A stretch of 64,000 nucleotides of DNA from Cucumis sativus (GCF_000004075.3 NC_026657.2:32412732-32476731); one strand, 5' to 3'. Positions 1-13,400 are shown, numbered from the stretch's first letter. Notes: a model not told the origin generated them from the letters alone. Program-made: numbers and translations.

Positions 1-3000
1 TGGATGCAATCTGCTCCTGATGTGAAATTGCATCTACCAGCTTCGAACATTTTCATCCCTACTGATTTATCGCCTAAGTGTGCATGTGAAAAGGTTAATA
101 TTGACTGTTATTCACGTTAAGATGTTATTCATTTGTTGGTTTATGTTTTTCCTAATATGATTGAACCTTGAAATAGGTCAAGTTTCCAGTTCTGCTAAAA
201 AAGTCGTCATATTCATCAATATGGTACAAACCCGACACAATGTTCTCCACACCCAAGGCATATGTTAAGATTGATTTTATATGTCCCCATGCTGACATCT
301 CACCTGAAGCAGAAGTCCTAACGGCAATTTTCACGAGGTTATTGGTGGATTATCTGAATGAATATGGTAAGTTATTCCAAGTTAATGAAGTATTTTGGCT
401 AGTTGTTTCCTTTATTGTTCTTTTGGTTTGAATTTCTGTCTCTTTTTTTTTTTTTAAATAGTACAATCTTCTGCTGTTCCTTCTTGAAACTTCAATTTTG
501 TTAAGCCTCCCTAGTTTATTTTGTGGAAAAACTATCTTTTTGGCCATGAATTTTGATTAGTTCTCAAGTTCAAAGGTTACATTCTACTCTTTTTTTTTTT
601 TTGTTTTGTTCCCATTTGGGTCATTGGTTTCAATATTTTACACTTGTATCTCTACTCAAAATCTAGAGACCAAAAGAGTTTTATCCCCTTTATTTTATAG
701 CATCTCAAGGGACAGAAGCTAAACCTTTCTTGTCTTGCAGCTTATTATGCGGAGGTTGCTGGGCTATATTATGGCATAAATCTTGTCGAATCTGGTTTCC
801 AGGTACCAATTTAATGCAGAATAGGAATTTTTCTTTAATGTTGCAAAATTTTTGGCACAAATTTATGGGCACAGATACGTGGCACTGTACTTCTCATCCA
901 ATCTCAGAAGTTTTGTTGGTTTTAGTCAGAGGCGGATTTACTGCGTCCCCCCGGACTCCACCCCTTGATAAGATGAAAGCATTTCCATTTTTTTGAAATG
1001 GAAGCAAGACTCTTCTTTGATATAATGAGTGAGACTAAAGCTGTACAAAGTAATGAAACAAGGAAAGAAATAGACCTGGAAAGTGGAAACAAAGAACAAG
1101 GTTCACTACTTAAGCAAATGTCTTGAATAGAATAGTTTGCAAATAGTTTGAAGAGAAAACACCATGATGAAGCTTTAACTCAAGAAGGGAACTTCGATAA
1201 AGGACAACTATACATAATAACTTATATAGAAACCTTAAATTGGGGATTAATAGTAACCTTAAATTGAAAATAACTCTCTAAAGTTCTAGTAAGAATGCCC
1301 GACCAAGACTGATCCTTGGTTTATATGTTTATTATATAATCTTATTTTACTATGAGCTTCTGTCTCATTATTAATATATAAATAAAGAGGTTGTTTCCTT
1401 TAAGAAAAAATGTCTAACCAAGAGTTGTGAGCTAGTAGACTAGAAATCACCCAAATAGAATTGAATTTCGTTTCCACTGTTTCTTTTTCTTTACTCACCC
1501 AAAAAGTAGAAAACATCGTTGAGTTTTCTTTTTCTTGAGAGGCTTTGTTTCTATGTGTGTACTCATTGTTGTCTCACAAGAACTAACTCATGGATTACTT
1601 GAATGCTATTCTGTTTACTCTCTTCATCTTTGTTCCATCTGGTTCAAATAGTAGATAATACTTTGTAGAAAGTTCATTATTTGTTTGTCATATCCTAAGA
1701 AGACAATTGATAGAAATGGCTTTCTGGGGTGTGTGCGATCTTATGGGTTTGGTGGGTTGAGCAAAATAATAGGGTTTTTAAAGGAGTGGAAATGAAACGA
1801 GTGAGGTTAGGTCCCTCATAAGCTTTTATGTTTCTTGTCGAATTTTGATTTCAAAGATATTTTGAAACTATTCCATGGGCATTATTTTACTTGGTTCAAA
1901 TTCCCTTTTGTGGACTTGTTTCTTTTCCCTTTTGTGGACTTGTTTCTTTTCTTTTCTTTTCTTTTTTTCCATGGCCTTGTATTCTCTCTTTTCCTTTTCT
2001 GAATTAAAGTTGTTTTTATTTTTTTAAAAAAGACAAAAATGGGATAGGTATTTTGTTTAGAATTAAACATGGAGTATTTATTCATAATCTTACAGCCATA
2101 TGAATAGTACTCATTTTTACGATATGCTCATTGATATATTGTTGAATGATTTGTTAAAGCTGACTACTTATTACTTAATAATTTGTCGACTTCCCTTAAT
2201 TTCTCTCTTGTTCTTACATTATTGTTCTTTAGGTGTCTCTGAATGGTTACAACCACAAATTAAGGATTCTATTGGAAACTATAGTTACAAAAATTGCAAA
2301 TTTCAGTGTGAAACCTGATAGGTTTCTCGTCATCAAGGTATTGTTGTCATTTGTTTGCATAAACTATATAAACATGGAAACCTTATCTTCTTAATTAATT
2401 AGAGATGGAACCTGAATAATATCTATCAACTGTTGATATATTTAAAATTTCAGTACATAGAGAAATACTTTGGAGCAGCATACAAATTAAATATTGTGGT
2501 AATTAATAATCTGTTATGTCAGGAAATTGCGTCATTCAATCAAAGATGATAGAACTAAACTAAACTAGGAAGGAAAAAAATAGTGACATCACTAAATTTA
2601 GGGGTGTATTTGTTCAAAAAGTGTGTTAACATTCAATTTTTCTACCAGGAAACTTTGTTGAAGAACTACCAAAATTTCAAGTTTCAGCAACCCTATCAGC
2701 AGGCTTTCTATTATTGTTCGTTAATTCTTGGAGATCGGACATGGCCATTAATGGACAAACTTGCAATCCTTTCAAACTTGGGGGCTCAAGATCTAGATAA
2801 ATTTGTTCCCACTTTGCTCTCAAGTGCCTACTTGGAATGTTTCATTGCAGGTCTGTACTATTTTCTATTTTGTCTTGATATATCTCAGGGATTACAAGCT
2901 TTTGGCTTTAATGGTTCATTACCCAGGAAACATTGAAAGGACTGAAGCTGAATCAATGATCGATCACATTGAAGATAAGTTTTTCAAGGGGTCAAATCCA

Positions 3001-5835
3001 ATATCACGACCATTACATCCATCACAATATCCACCCAATAGAATTGTGAAGCTTGAGAGGAGCATTGGTTATTTCTATTCAGCAGAGGGTCTCAATTCAA
3101 ATAACGAGAATTCCGCTCTTGTTCACTACATTCAGGTTATATAAACAACTACTTTTTTTCCTTCTCTTTTGTGTATATGTATTGAAACAAAAATTCAGGT
3201 TTTGTTTGGAATTGATTTTGAAAACCTTAAAAGGTGATTGTGAGAGGTTTCTTATTTTTTTAACACTGTAAAATTTGTTGTTTATTAATTTAAATACATT
3301 TACTTTTCCAATTGAGTTGATTTGTAAAATCTGGTTAATAGCTACTGTTGAAATTGGCTTCCATAGAAGTTTGATGTATTCACTCACGAGCTTTTTTCAA
3401 GATACGTGGTGGACAAGAATCTTCGCAGCTACCAAAATTCCAAACTTAGCTTAATAGAGTTCGTAACTACTAAAGTTGTCGTCGACAATGTTTGTAAACA
3501 ATCAGCTGCAATGTTGACACTACAGTATATGCATAAAAAAGAAAAGAAAAGAAAGACAAGGAGGGAATTTTACTCAGCAAAATTACTTCTGAACTCTTAT
3601 GTTTACGGTTTGATGCAATTTGCTAAGTATCTTGTCTTCAATGTTTAGGTGCATCGAGATGAATTTCTACAGAATGTGAAGCTTCAGCTTTTTGCTCATG
3701 TGGCACAACAAGCAGCTTTTCATCAGCTTAGAAGTGTTGAACAACTTGGCTATATTACTGCTCTAGCGCAAAGGTTGGAACCTTTTTAACTCTTCTTATT
3801 TGGAATATTTACTGTGTAATTAATTTATCTTCAAATGCAGGAATGACTGTGGTATACGTGGAGTTCAATTTATTATTCAATCCACTGTCAAGGTAAGCAG
3901 AGCATCATGATCTCATCTGCCATTGTATCCATGACACCTCCTTAATATTATCCTTATTTTAATGTGGCAGGGTCCTCGAGATATTGATTTGAGAGTAGAA
4001 GCGTTCCTGGAGATGTTTGAGAAAAAGCTCGTTGAGATGACCGTTGATGAATTCCAGGTGAGAGCAGTAATTATCCCTGTAGGCTGTATTTGTAAACAAT
4101 ATAATTCTTTAATTCATATGATAAGCAGTTTAATTTGCCATTTGTATGTGACGTTTCAACAATGTGGTGATCTCACGTTTTTCTGACGAAGTAGCCATAG
4201 AAGTTTTAGGAAAACTGTCTTTTTTTGGCGTTTGAAATTTAGGCAGTAGTTTAGTTTGGTTCCTAGGTTTTAGATCTTAGGTTCTCAAGTTTCAAAATCT
4301 TACACTGAGGCCTAAATTTGGTCATGTTAGGTTTCACCTGTTGATTTTTTTTAAAATGACCTGATATATTTTAGGTTACAACGTCATTCTGGTCCATTTA
4401 CTTTGGAAACTTAAAAATAATGCTTCTATTAAATTAGACTTAAAAATAAGGTGAGTTGACAAATAAGAAAAATAAAAACATGATAAAAAGTGGGACGCTT
4501 TCAACTGGAAATATTTGTAAATATAACAAAATCTTGTTTTCCGTCAAAAGCATCTCTGTCCAAACTCTCGGTCACCCTCAGTTTTTCAAACTCCACCAAC
4601 CAATCCATTTTGAGGTAACGCTTTGTCTAAGATAGCTGTGAATTGGGATTCTCAAACAACAAAGTAATCTTAATTATTAGTATAGTACTGTATATGCTAC
4701 ACTGTATTTGTTTATTACTAGTTTAGTTGCATGGTTTTTCAGCAGTAAGTTAGTTGGGGTTTAGAATTAGTTTAACACAAACAAGTTGCTTGAATTACCC
4801 CTTTTATAGAGATTTGAAGTATAATAGTTCTTTAATGGAAGTTGGCAAAGTTTGTTTCCTTTGAAATACACCCTTGTTTCAGTTGGTGAACTTTTCAAAG
4901 TCTTGGTTTAGGCTTACATTGATGATATGGATTTTTGGTTGTGCAGAGCAATGTAAACGCTTTAGTAGATGCGAAGCTTGAGAAATTCAAGAACTTGAGG
5001 GAAGAAGCTAGATTTTACTGGGGAGAGATTTCTGAAGGGACACTGAAATTCGATAGGAGAGAATCAGAGGTATGATGTCAAATTATTATGCTCAGTTTTT
5101 CCTACAATGTTCCGGGCATGATATGTGTTATATTTTGTATATTATATTGAATAATCAAAATTCATAACCAACCTTTTACGAAGGCGATATAATAAATAGA
5201 CATCAAAAAACCAAGAAAGGAAAATACGTAAGAGGAAGATACTACGAAGGAAACTATAAATTAGGAATAATCCCTAATTTACTTTAACAATATGTACTGT
5301 TGTAATTTTAGATCTTGCAATTACTAAAAATAAGCTTATCAGTATTTTTTAAACAAATAAAGAAATTACTCTCGACAGTATTTTTTAACCAACCTTTTGT
5401 TTTTGGATGGTTATGGAGGACTTAAAAGAGATAAATTAATTTATTAGCGATGAGAATTTGTGAGCAAACTTTTTATAGAGCAGGGGTTTAATTGGTTAAT
5501 CAGTAGTCAAGAGAAAAAGTGTTCATGTCTGCCTTTTAATTTTAGAAATGAATGTAATGTTTGACTAAACTACCTTTCCTTCTAACCAGGTTGCAATCTT
5601 AAAGACACTCACACATCAAGATTTAATCAACTTCTTCAACGAACACATAAAAGTTGGTGCGCCTCGTAAAAAGTCTTTAAGTGTTCGTGTTTATGGAAAT
5701 CTTCATTCTAAGGAGTATTCTGGAGATTTAAATCAACCAGTTCAACCCAACACCGTAAAAATAGATGACATTTTCAGCTTCAGAAGATCACAGCCACTTT
5801 ATGGTTCCTTTAAATATGGTAATGTGAAGTTGTAG
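1..5835 (+). CDS. Insulin-degrading-enzyme-like M16 zinc metallopeptidase, C-terminal half (5' end off window)
   Basis: Eleven in-frame exons: 1-93, 177-366, 741-802, 2233-2337, 2649-2850, 2927-3135, 3649-3773, 3841-3892, 3971-4057, 4947-5069 and 5590-5835, giving 497 residues to a TAG stop. The family (insulysin, called peroxisomal PXM16 in plants) cleaves peptides inside a closed chamber; the HxxEH zinc site lies in the N-terminal half, which is not in this window. What is seen is the non-catalytic chamber wall: AYYAEVAGLYYG, ETLLKNYQNFKFQQPYQQAF, and the highly conserved VEQLGYI followed by GIRGVQFIIQS, as in insulysins. The length fits the second half of a protein of about 970 aa. The protein ends in VKL, which resembles but does not match the canonical peroxisomal SKL signal. 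Introns of 1.4 kb (803-2232) and 0.9 kb (4058-4946) hold repeat-like sequence. Family assignment is firm; location in the cell is inferred. Confidence 0.93.
545..690. repeat. Degenerate dispersed repeat in intron 2 of the M16 gene
   Basis: The text has a recurring style seen elsewhere in the window: short phrases such as 'gttctcaagtt', 'ttacac' and 'ctcaaaatctagagacc', broken by T-runs. Similar phrase order occurs at 4235-4400, 17970-18180 and 50130-50250. It is probably an old non-autonomous repeat family common in plant introns. Class is unknown and boundaries are approximate. Confidence 0.35.
803..2232. other. Intron 3 of the M16 gene, repeat-like, no gene
   Basis: A 1430-bp intron. The stretch near 925-975 is unusually GC-rich with a C6 run, like the edge of a plant non-autonomous transposon. 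Purine-rich sequence follows to about 1200, then ordinary AT-rich DNA. No open frame with family similarity was seen on either strand. Confidence 0.5.
1901..1948. repeat. Perfect 24-bp tandem duplication plus TTTTC run
   Basis: The unit beginning ttcccttttgtggac is present twice back to back (1901-1924 and 1925-1948), followed by a (TTTTC)n tract to about 1968. It lies within intron 3 of the M16 peptidase gene. Confidence 0.9.
4235..4400. repeat. Degenerate dispersed repeat in intron 9 of the M16 gene
   Basis: Same phrase style as 545-690: 'agtttggttcctaggttttag', then 'ttctcaagtttcaaaatcttacac', then 'ggtccatttactttgg'. These phrases alternate in a way typical of an old dispersed plant repeat. 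No terminal repeats could be defined. Confidence 0.35.
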
Positions 5836-6410
5836 TGGCTCTGAACTCCCTTTTCTCATGCATATTTCCACACAGCTCTTGACAACTGAGGCTTTGAATG
5901 TTAAAAATACTTTTAAAAAATTGTTGAGTTGTGGAGCCATCTTATGTTGTGAATGAGATGAATGAAGCATTGATCTGAAGCAAGTGAAGAAGATGGGTTT
6001 GAATCCAGAAGTGAGGATAATAAAAGAACCTCCCAACAAAAGCATTTGCTGATCTCTATCATCTGCTATAACCTTAGCTTGGCTTGGCTTGAATAATGTT
6101 CAGACAATTTTGTTATCTATTTACTAACCCTACTTATGGGTGACATAATAATTATTTCCTTGTTTCAATCATTCAAGCACTCCATTTCTCTCTTTCTCTC
6201 TTTTTGTTAAATGCCTCGATCTCATTTCTTGGGCTCTTTCATCTTATTTGCTTCCTTTTTTCACTTGGTTCTCATGCTAAATTGAAATGTAGACCTCCTC
6301 TCATATTTGTCTCATGAAAGGCCCATCAGCTACTTCCGTCGATTTTCATCTTTTTCTTTTTGTTATTGAGCCTTGTTGGTGATATATAATTAAATTTGCC
6401 TTCAACCACC
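5836..6410. other. 3' UTR and downstream flank of the M16 gene
   Basis: Non-coding sequence after the TAG stop. A polyadenylation region is expected here but I cannot fix one site. A small tandem 'cttggcttgg' occurs near 6075. No ORF with family similarity. Confidence 0.4.
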
Positions 6411-6790
6411 AGCTTAAGCTTTTGGATGAATTGTTGGTTTAATATGGTATCAGAGTAGGTGGTCCAGGGAGGTCCTGTGTTCAAGCCCCTGCATTGTCGT
6501 TTCCTCCCCAATTAAAATCAATTTCCACTTGTTGGGTCTTTCAAATATTTCAAGTCCACAAGTGAGGGGGAATGTTTAAGCTTTTGGATGAATTGGTGGT
6601 TTAATATGGTATTAGAGCCCCATTAAACTCAAACGGGTATTCGGTCCTATGTTGGAGAAGTTGAGAGTCCCACATTGGAAAAACCAAGGGGACTCATACT
6701 CCATATAAGGTAGATGGGCTACTCCTCTCATTGCCAATTGGTTTTGAGATGGAACCTCATACTACTAAATTTAACAAGCCTAATCTAATT
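6411..6790. mobile_element. Degenerate LTR/TRIM-like repeat with tRNA-iMet-type primer-binding sequence
   Basis: The phrase 'aagcttttggatgaattg.tggtttaa' occurs twice (about 6415 and 6578) in the same orientation. Each copy is followed by TGGTATCAGAG or TGGTATTAGAG, which matches the complement of the initiator tRNA-Met 3' end used as the primer-binding site by many plant LTR elements. A 'gagagtcccacattgg' phrase, often seen in plant LTRs, follows at about 6662. No gag/pol coding is present, so this is a non-autonomous or decayed element. A related, more decayed copy sits at 42226-42480. Confidence 0.6.
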
Positions 6791-7776
6791 GCTTACACTT
6801 CGACTTTTAGATTGGATTGATGAAAAACGACATTGTTTTTCAAAATCAATCAATTTGAAAATGTTGTTGATGGTTTAGCACGTGCTATGATTGAAGCATG
6901 ATGTGTGCAAGTGTTTTTCTCAATTTATAGATTTTCCACATAGTGTGATCCAACACATAGAGTGATCACAATTTGGTTGCAAAGTTTTATTATGTTAATA
7001 CTTTATCTGATTGCTATAGTACATACTTTCTAAGGTAGAAAATTCTAAGAGTTTCAAACATCAAATTTTGCATATATTCTTCCTAGCTATTTATTGCTAT
7101 CAAAAAAATATTTGGTTGTTAAGTTGACCACACATATCTTTAAATAGCTCACCTAGTTATTCAATTAAAATTTGTCACGTGACAAATAAATATTTATGAT
7201 GTAAGACTATATTGATCATCTCTAGCATAAAAATTATTTAGAAATTCCTAACTAGTTTAAGTAAATAATATTTCAAGGTTCTATATATTTACTATAGTAT
7301 TTATTATTTGCTATTATTTTTACTAGTTGTCATAATTATTTGATGTGTATAGTGATTCTTTCTCAAACTAAAATAATCTACACTTCTAACACAAACTATT
7401 ATAACTAAATTATAATTACGCACTACAATAACTTACTCATCTCAAACAACCAGTATGTGTAATAAAAGAGAGCTTCAGTATACCTAATCTTTAACAACTA
7501 TTAAAATGATACCATATATTTTCTTCTAGTATACACATCCCACAACCTTCTATATTTTAGCCGATAATTATTAGATATATATGAAATACAAACAAAAAAG
7601 AAGGCAGAATAGATCATTTAAAGGTAAAAGCATAATAATAACATACTAAAAATGGTTAACAAAATTGTCTATATATTGAAATAGTTGATCAATAGAATCA
7701 AATATGACTTATACTATATAATGTATATTAATTAACAATCCACACACACATACACACAAAAGAAAGAAAAGGAAAA
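6791..7776. other. AT-rich intergenic DNA
   Basis: Between the LTR-like repeat and the 3' end of the minus-strand DUF4378 gene. AT-rich, no coding frame or structured repeat recognised. The part nearest 7776 should include that gene's 3' UTR. Confidence 0.5.
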
Positions 7777-10259
7777 CTAGAAACGAAGGCTTCTTTTGCA
7801 AGCTTGAAAGGGTAGTGAAGTATTATAATAAGTAAAAGTATAACTAAAATTCAAATCTTTAACTAACTCTTCAATCAAATCTCCACAAATTTGATTTTGT
7901 AAAGTCAATCCTATTCTTCCCAATTCCTTCTTTTGACCCCAAAAAATGTCTTCGAACACTTCTTCTACACTCTCTCTCATTTCCACCTTATTATTATTAC
8001 TACTTCTGCATAGTGAATGGCATAATTCATCGTTTCCCTTTTCACTTAATTTCCACTTACCAATTACTATTTCATGGGTTTTGTTTTTTGTTCCATCAAA
8101 TTTGCTTACATTATTCAATATCATCATATCCTTCTGATCATCTTCTTGTTTCTTCCTTTGCATTTGTTGAATTTGCTGTGATTGTATTGTTTTTCCTACA
8201 ATAGTTTATGATTGCAAATAATTATTAGCTCTCTGCTATGCATTTGAGTTAGACTCGAAATTACTATAAGAGAGGTTTATTTTGAATATATGATCAATGT
8301 TTTTAGTATATGGTGTGGAAATTAGTTATTATATGTTTTGGGTTTTAATTAATCAATCAATAAATAATGCATTTAGATTTGTTCCCCAACAAAATTCAAA
8401 ACCTTTCCATTTATGAATTTAGTGACAAAAAGCCTCTAACGGTTGTTTTTTTTAAAAAAATAAATAAATCCAACTTCAAGAATAAAAAGGAATCTTTGAA
8501 AAGTTTCTTCTGTAGAGATGTTTTCCATCTAAATTCTTTCTATCATAAATGGAAAGTGGAAACCCCAACACCATTTTTATGAACCTTGAAAAGGGCATAA
8601 CTACAACATAATAATAACTACTAAGATTTTAAATTTTCTTTAAAAAAATCACAAATATATCATACACAAAATTTAAGTTTAAGGCTCAATCAGAGTCAAG
8701 ATTTATATTTATATTTATTCTGTCAATATTCTTTTAAAAAATAATTTATCTATGTTCTATTATATAAAAAGATTTAAAAGCTTAAAATTATTTTACTATC
8801 AAGTCGAGAACTTAGGAAGGGAATGATACTAAATTTATAATTTAACTGTAAATGAATAAAAGTGACGATGGTGTACTCAATGATGTATATGATATTAGGG
8901 TTTAAATAAATGAAAATATTTACGTAAAATTTTAAAATTCATCTAAAATTTAATTTTACCTAAAACAATAATTTTGGAAGTGTTAATGGGATTGAGAATA
9001 ATTGCAAAAGAATAATAAAGGCAATTATTACTTTATTTTTGGCCCAAAAATTATTATCATTGCATACCGCAACATTATAATTGATGTGTTATCATTACAC
9101 CCTACTTTAATTTCATCAATTTTTTTCACTTTTTACCAAATTACCTCTAATTATCAAATTCATCACTAGCTTACTTTCTCTTCTTTTATTTACCCTCCCT
9201 TTTTTATTGTCAATTTTTCTCTGCCCTATTTCAATTTTATTTGTAGTAGAAAATTATTTATTATTTTCGTATTTAAACTCTCGTAACTTTTTATTTTCTT
9301 GTAGTTTAATTACAAATAAACATTTATAAAATTTTCTATATTAATAAATATTTTTAATCGTTTTGTCGTGTAAAAAAAAATTTATTTGATTTTTTATTAA
9401 TTTATTTTAAAAGTTTAACAAATTTATTAAATATGTGAAGATATTATTATTATTATTAAGAGATATTGAAATTATAATATATGAATAAAAATTTCTTAGT
9501 GCAAAGAACGTACCGGGATTTGTAGACGGGCGGTGGAAGATCATGGAGTTGTTGAAGCCTTGGCGGTTAAAGAAATGCCATGGCAAACTCAGCTCTTCCG
9601 CCACCGGAGTACCCTCCTCCTTCTGTTTCAAAACCATCAACTCAATCCTTTTCCCTTCACCAGCCGGAGACGACGATCTGAAACTCTCTGTCGACTCAAA
9701 CGCATCGATGAACTCCTTCAGCGCCTTAAGATCCCGTTCACATTTCTCCAAAGCTTCCAGAACCTGCCTCTGCTTCTCCTCCTCCGCCGTGGTGCTTTCT
9801 AGTCCCATCAAACGCACGATCGGACCTCTCGCTCCTCGAAATCTCTCCACCGTCGTTGTGGACATGGTGGAATCGGATCTTTCCGCGATCCGCGATGAAT
9901 CGGATGAGAAAACTAGGAGATTAGCGGCGGAATCATGTTTTGGAGATTGAGAAATTTTGGATATGGAAATGGTATCGTGGAGTTCGTGAATGCTGTTGTG
10001 GACTGAGAAACAGAGAGATTTTAGGGTGAAATTAGGTTAAAATTTGAATGAATGGAACTGATGAAGAAGATTGTGAAGAAGAAGAATAAATACCGAATGT
10101 GATTGATTTGTTGCGGCGGGTGTGGTTGTTAGAGAAGAAATGGAGGAGGCTGGAGACACAGCCGAAGGATCTGGAACGGCGGTGGTGTCTGTGGCGGAGG
10201 AGATTATCGGAGGAAATTTCGAGTTGTGAAGAAGATGACAAGAAGCTGTTACTCTTCAT
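7777..10259 (-). CDS. VRLMGLE-motif / DUF4378 protein (TRM-like)
   Basis: Three exons on the minus strand, 10259-10094, 10002-9514 and 8195-7777, all joined in phase 1, giving 357 aa. The start is supported by an N-terminus typical of the family: Ser-rich, then GCVSSLLHFFSN followed by a basic RRNKSITF. Residues 118-124 are VRLMGLE, the DUF3741-associated motif. Residues about 295-333 (VEEVFEDIFWGQKKELGRIG, then ICGDLIEELVKDL) match the end of DUF4378. Plant proteins with this pair of motifs include the TON1-recruiting (TRM/LONGIFOLIA) group, which acts at cortical microtubules; that role is inferred here. The protein is short for the family, so it may be a reduced member. The exon 3 acceptor at 8197-8196 was chosen because it keeps phase 1; a nearby CACAG acceptor would break frame. 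Confidence 0.82.
8196..9513 (-). other. Intron 2 of the DUF4378 gene (1.3 kb), AT-rich
   Basis: Lies between donor G|GTACG (9514/9513) and acceptor TTGTAG (8197-8196). AT-rich with an (ATT)n patch at 9442-9460. Small open frames here look random. Confidence 0.55.
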
Positions 10260-10310
10260 TGATCTCTCAAATAGAAACCCTGATTTTGGACTTAAAACTA
10301 TGGCGCCATC

Positions 10311-10326
10311 ATATCATATAAATAGA
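10311..10326 (-). promoter_or_regulatory. Possible TATA box of the DUF4378 gene
   Basis: Read on the minus strand, CTATTTATATGA lies about 55-65 bp before the ATG at 10259. The element is nearly palindromic (TATAAATA on the plus strand), so its direction is not certain. Confidence 0.35.
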
Positions 10327-10387
10327 TACCCCTTTCTTTATTCTTTTACTAAATTATTTCAAATAGTAACACCTCTAAACATCTCTA

Positions 10388-10391
<4 letters not shown>

Positions 10392-10431
<40 letters not shown>
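10392..10431. repeat. (TA)n microsatellite
   Basis: Uninterrupted TA dinucleotides, about 20 units, upstream of the minus-strand DUF4378 gene. Confidence 0.95.
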
Positions 10432-10434
<3 letters not shown>

Positions 10435-13400
10435 CTTTTAATAAATATAATCTAAAATTCGCTATAATTTATATAATTTATAAATATTTTAATTTATTTT
10501 GTACGTAACTTTTATAAAGAGAAATTATAAAAAATACTAAAATGGTAAAATATTTATTCTCAATAAAAAAAATGGTGTAATGAATTTTTGTGTTGGTTTA
10601 GGGTTTAGAAAAAACTTAAAATTTAATGGAAAATTAAAGTGAACTTAATTTAGAGATGATGTTTTATTTGAACTAAAATAAATATAATGACGTGATAATT
10701 AAAAGTCTAAAGCATATAAAATATTAAATAATAGAGATGCAATTTGAAGTAAAAATAATATGGGAACGGACTCTTGATCTTACCCAAAAATTTGTTATAG
10801 TCTTATATTAAGTTTAGAATATAATTTTTAGATATCGAAAGTTTATATTATAATGTGTATAGAGACGTTGTAGGATCTAACGGTGTCTTTTTCTTAGTCA
10901 TTTTTGTTTATTATATTTATATCTATCCCTTTTCATTTTGAGACGAATTTTTTAGAAATTCAATTATCAATCTTCCATATATATATATATATAAAAAGAT
11001 ACACTAAAAAACAGACTATTTATGCTGAAAAAAATCATTAACAAATAAAAGCTTATTATCCTTTGTAATATAAAGAGTAAATATTTTGTCTATTTCTTAC
11101 TCTTTTTTTATTTTAGCTAAAAGTGGAAATTCAAATTTTCATTGGATTATAGAAATAAAATAAAAACGTGTGGCATATCTCTCATTTATTTTCAAAGGTG
11201 TGTTTCATTATATCCACACACATCTAAACAAACAAAATTAAATAGTGGTAGTAATTAATTAAGATGCCTCCAACATTTAATTTTACATTTGCATTAAGAA
11301 GCCCATATTCATCGCATAAATACACCATCTCTCATTTACCAACAAAAAGGAAAAAGAAAAAGAAAAAACTCTCTAAAAAATTAATCCACACCATATCCTT
11401 CTTTTTTTCCTTTTTCCTTTTTTAATATTTTTAGAAAATAGCTCGTAGATCAAACTATAAAATTCTCACTTTAACAATCTATTCTTATCTTAACATCTTA
11501 TTCATAAATTTTAAAACAATATTAACTTACTTTTTAGTAAATTTGTGTTTGAATTTAAGTAAGTAGTGAAACTAATATCAATCACACTAAAACAATATTA
11601 AAAAATATTTACAGTAATTTAATTAATAAATAACTCTAGATAATACAACTAATAAGATGCCAAAAAATATATTGTATGTATAAGTAATGCCTCTAAACTC
11701 AACAAACTAATTCTAAACTTTAGATTATATTAATTAGAGAATTGAAGTAATAGTTATTATTAATTCAAACTAATAATATTTCATAAATTTATCAATTCAT
11801 GCTTAGTTTCAATTAAACTCCATATAAATCTACCATATGATTGCATTGGATAGATGTTCATGCATCAAATATTTTTCAAATGCCAAGTAACAAAATAAAC
11901 AATTAAAACTAATTTGTGGTGATTATATTTCAAAGAAAATTCTATTGAAAAGTTCAAACAATGCATAATAATTTTATGAATAAATCAATACACTTACGAT
12001 AATATATATACGAGTAGGATGTGACGTTTTTTTTTTTACTTAATGGAGGGATAAACAGGAAGGGGACAAAAATTGGGGAGAGATTTAATAGGAACATAAT
12101 GGAAATCTTAAATAAGAGTAAATAATTAATAATATTGGAATGTGACATAAAGTTTGTTGACTAAGAAGGTTACATAAATAATAATAAAGGGAGAGAATTA
12201 ATGATGATTGGCACCGGAACTCAATGACGTTAAATATACCTTCTTTTCCAACTACACCCAATAAATAGTACGCATCAATATTTACTTCCTCTTCCCTACA
12301 TTATTAGCTTATTATTGTAAAATTAAATTTAAGATTTATGAAAGTTTGGAAACTGAAACGGTAAACAAACAGGTCGAGTTGTTTAATCTTATGATCGGTC
12401 TACAACGTACGTGAGAAATATATATAATATGAAGAGTTATGTTTAATTAGTACAACAATTGTGAGATGAGAGATCGAACCTTCCACTTTTAAGATAGAAG
12501 AATCACAGTTAAATAACTAAGCGATTTATATTTTAAGTTGTTTAACACTTAAATATAACGTTGTTAATTATGATATAATTATAAATAATAAAGACAATAT
12601 GTCACGTGGACATCAATATCTAATAAAATTAATACTCTCAAAAGCTACTATAACACGAAAACTAAGTGAGATCTCTAATAAGAAACTTTTTCATGTGAAA
12701 TAACTAATTTGATTTTATATTAATTTTTTCATCATATTATTTTTAAATATTTTTCTTCACAAATAAGGAAATTGAATAGCCAAATTTATATAGCAAAAAA
12801 GAATTTTAAAACTTTGAAAGAATTAGATGTAATTTAGTATATTTTATAAATAGTTTCCATGTTTAGTTATCTTTCAAAATTTTCCTCCTTAACTAAGAAA
12901 TTTGGGCTTACTTTTCCCTTTTTCATTTTTCCTTTTCCTGTTATTTATTAATAAAAAAAAACTATTGATAATAACTAATAAAATAGGTATGAATACAAAT
13001 TAAAAATTTTAAAACATTAGTAAAAAGAATAGTTATCAAATAATCTCAACAACAAACTTATAACTTAACTTAAATTAGGAAATTTACCAATATATATATA
13101 TATCAAAAATTAATCTAAATTAAATTTTAATTTTAATTCACATATATCAAAAATCATTCCAAATTCATTTCAATCATAATATCAATTCATTTTGTTAATT
13201 AATCTAACCTCTAAAGGAGTCCACACAACACACGTGTATGCATATACATATATAGATACCAATAAATTTAAAAAGCATAACAAACAATAATCTAAATTCA
13301 ATTCACTTATAATATAATTCAACAGTTTAATTAAATCAGTTATAAATTTCACACTAATTTTTTTTTAACAAATATGAATTAGAAATACTAAAAAAAAAAA

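Noticed and set aside
6450..6490. tRNA-like 'GTTCAAGCCCC' box B in the LTR-like repeat
   Set aside because: No matching box A at the right spacing and no cloverleaf; the primer-binding-site reading explains the region better.
8367..8582. 71-codon plus-strand open frame inside the DUF4378 intron
   Set aside because: Lys/Phe-rich random composition, no motif.
9533..9950. Plus-strand open frames of 89 and 135 codons
   Set aside because: They are antisense to exon 2 of the minus-strand VRLMGLE/DUF4378 gene, whose frame carries recognisable motifs.
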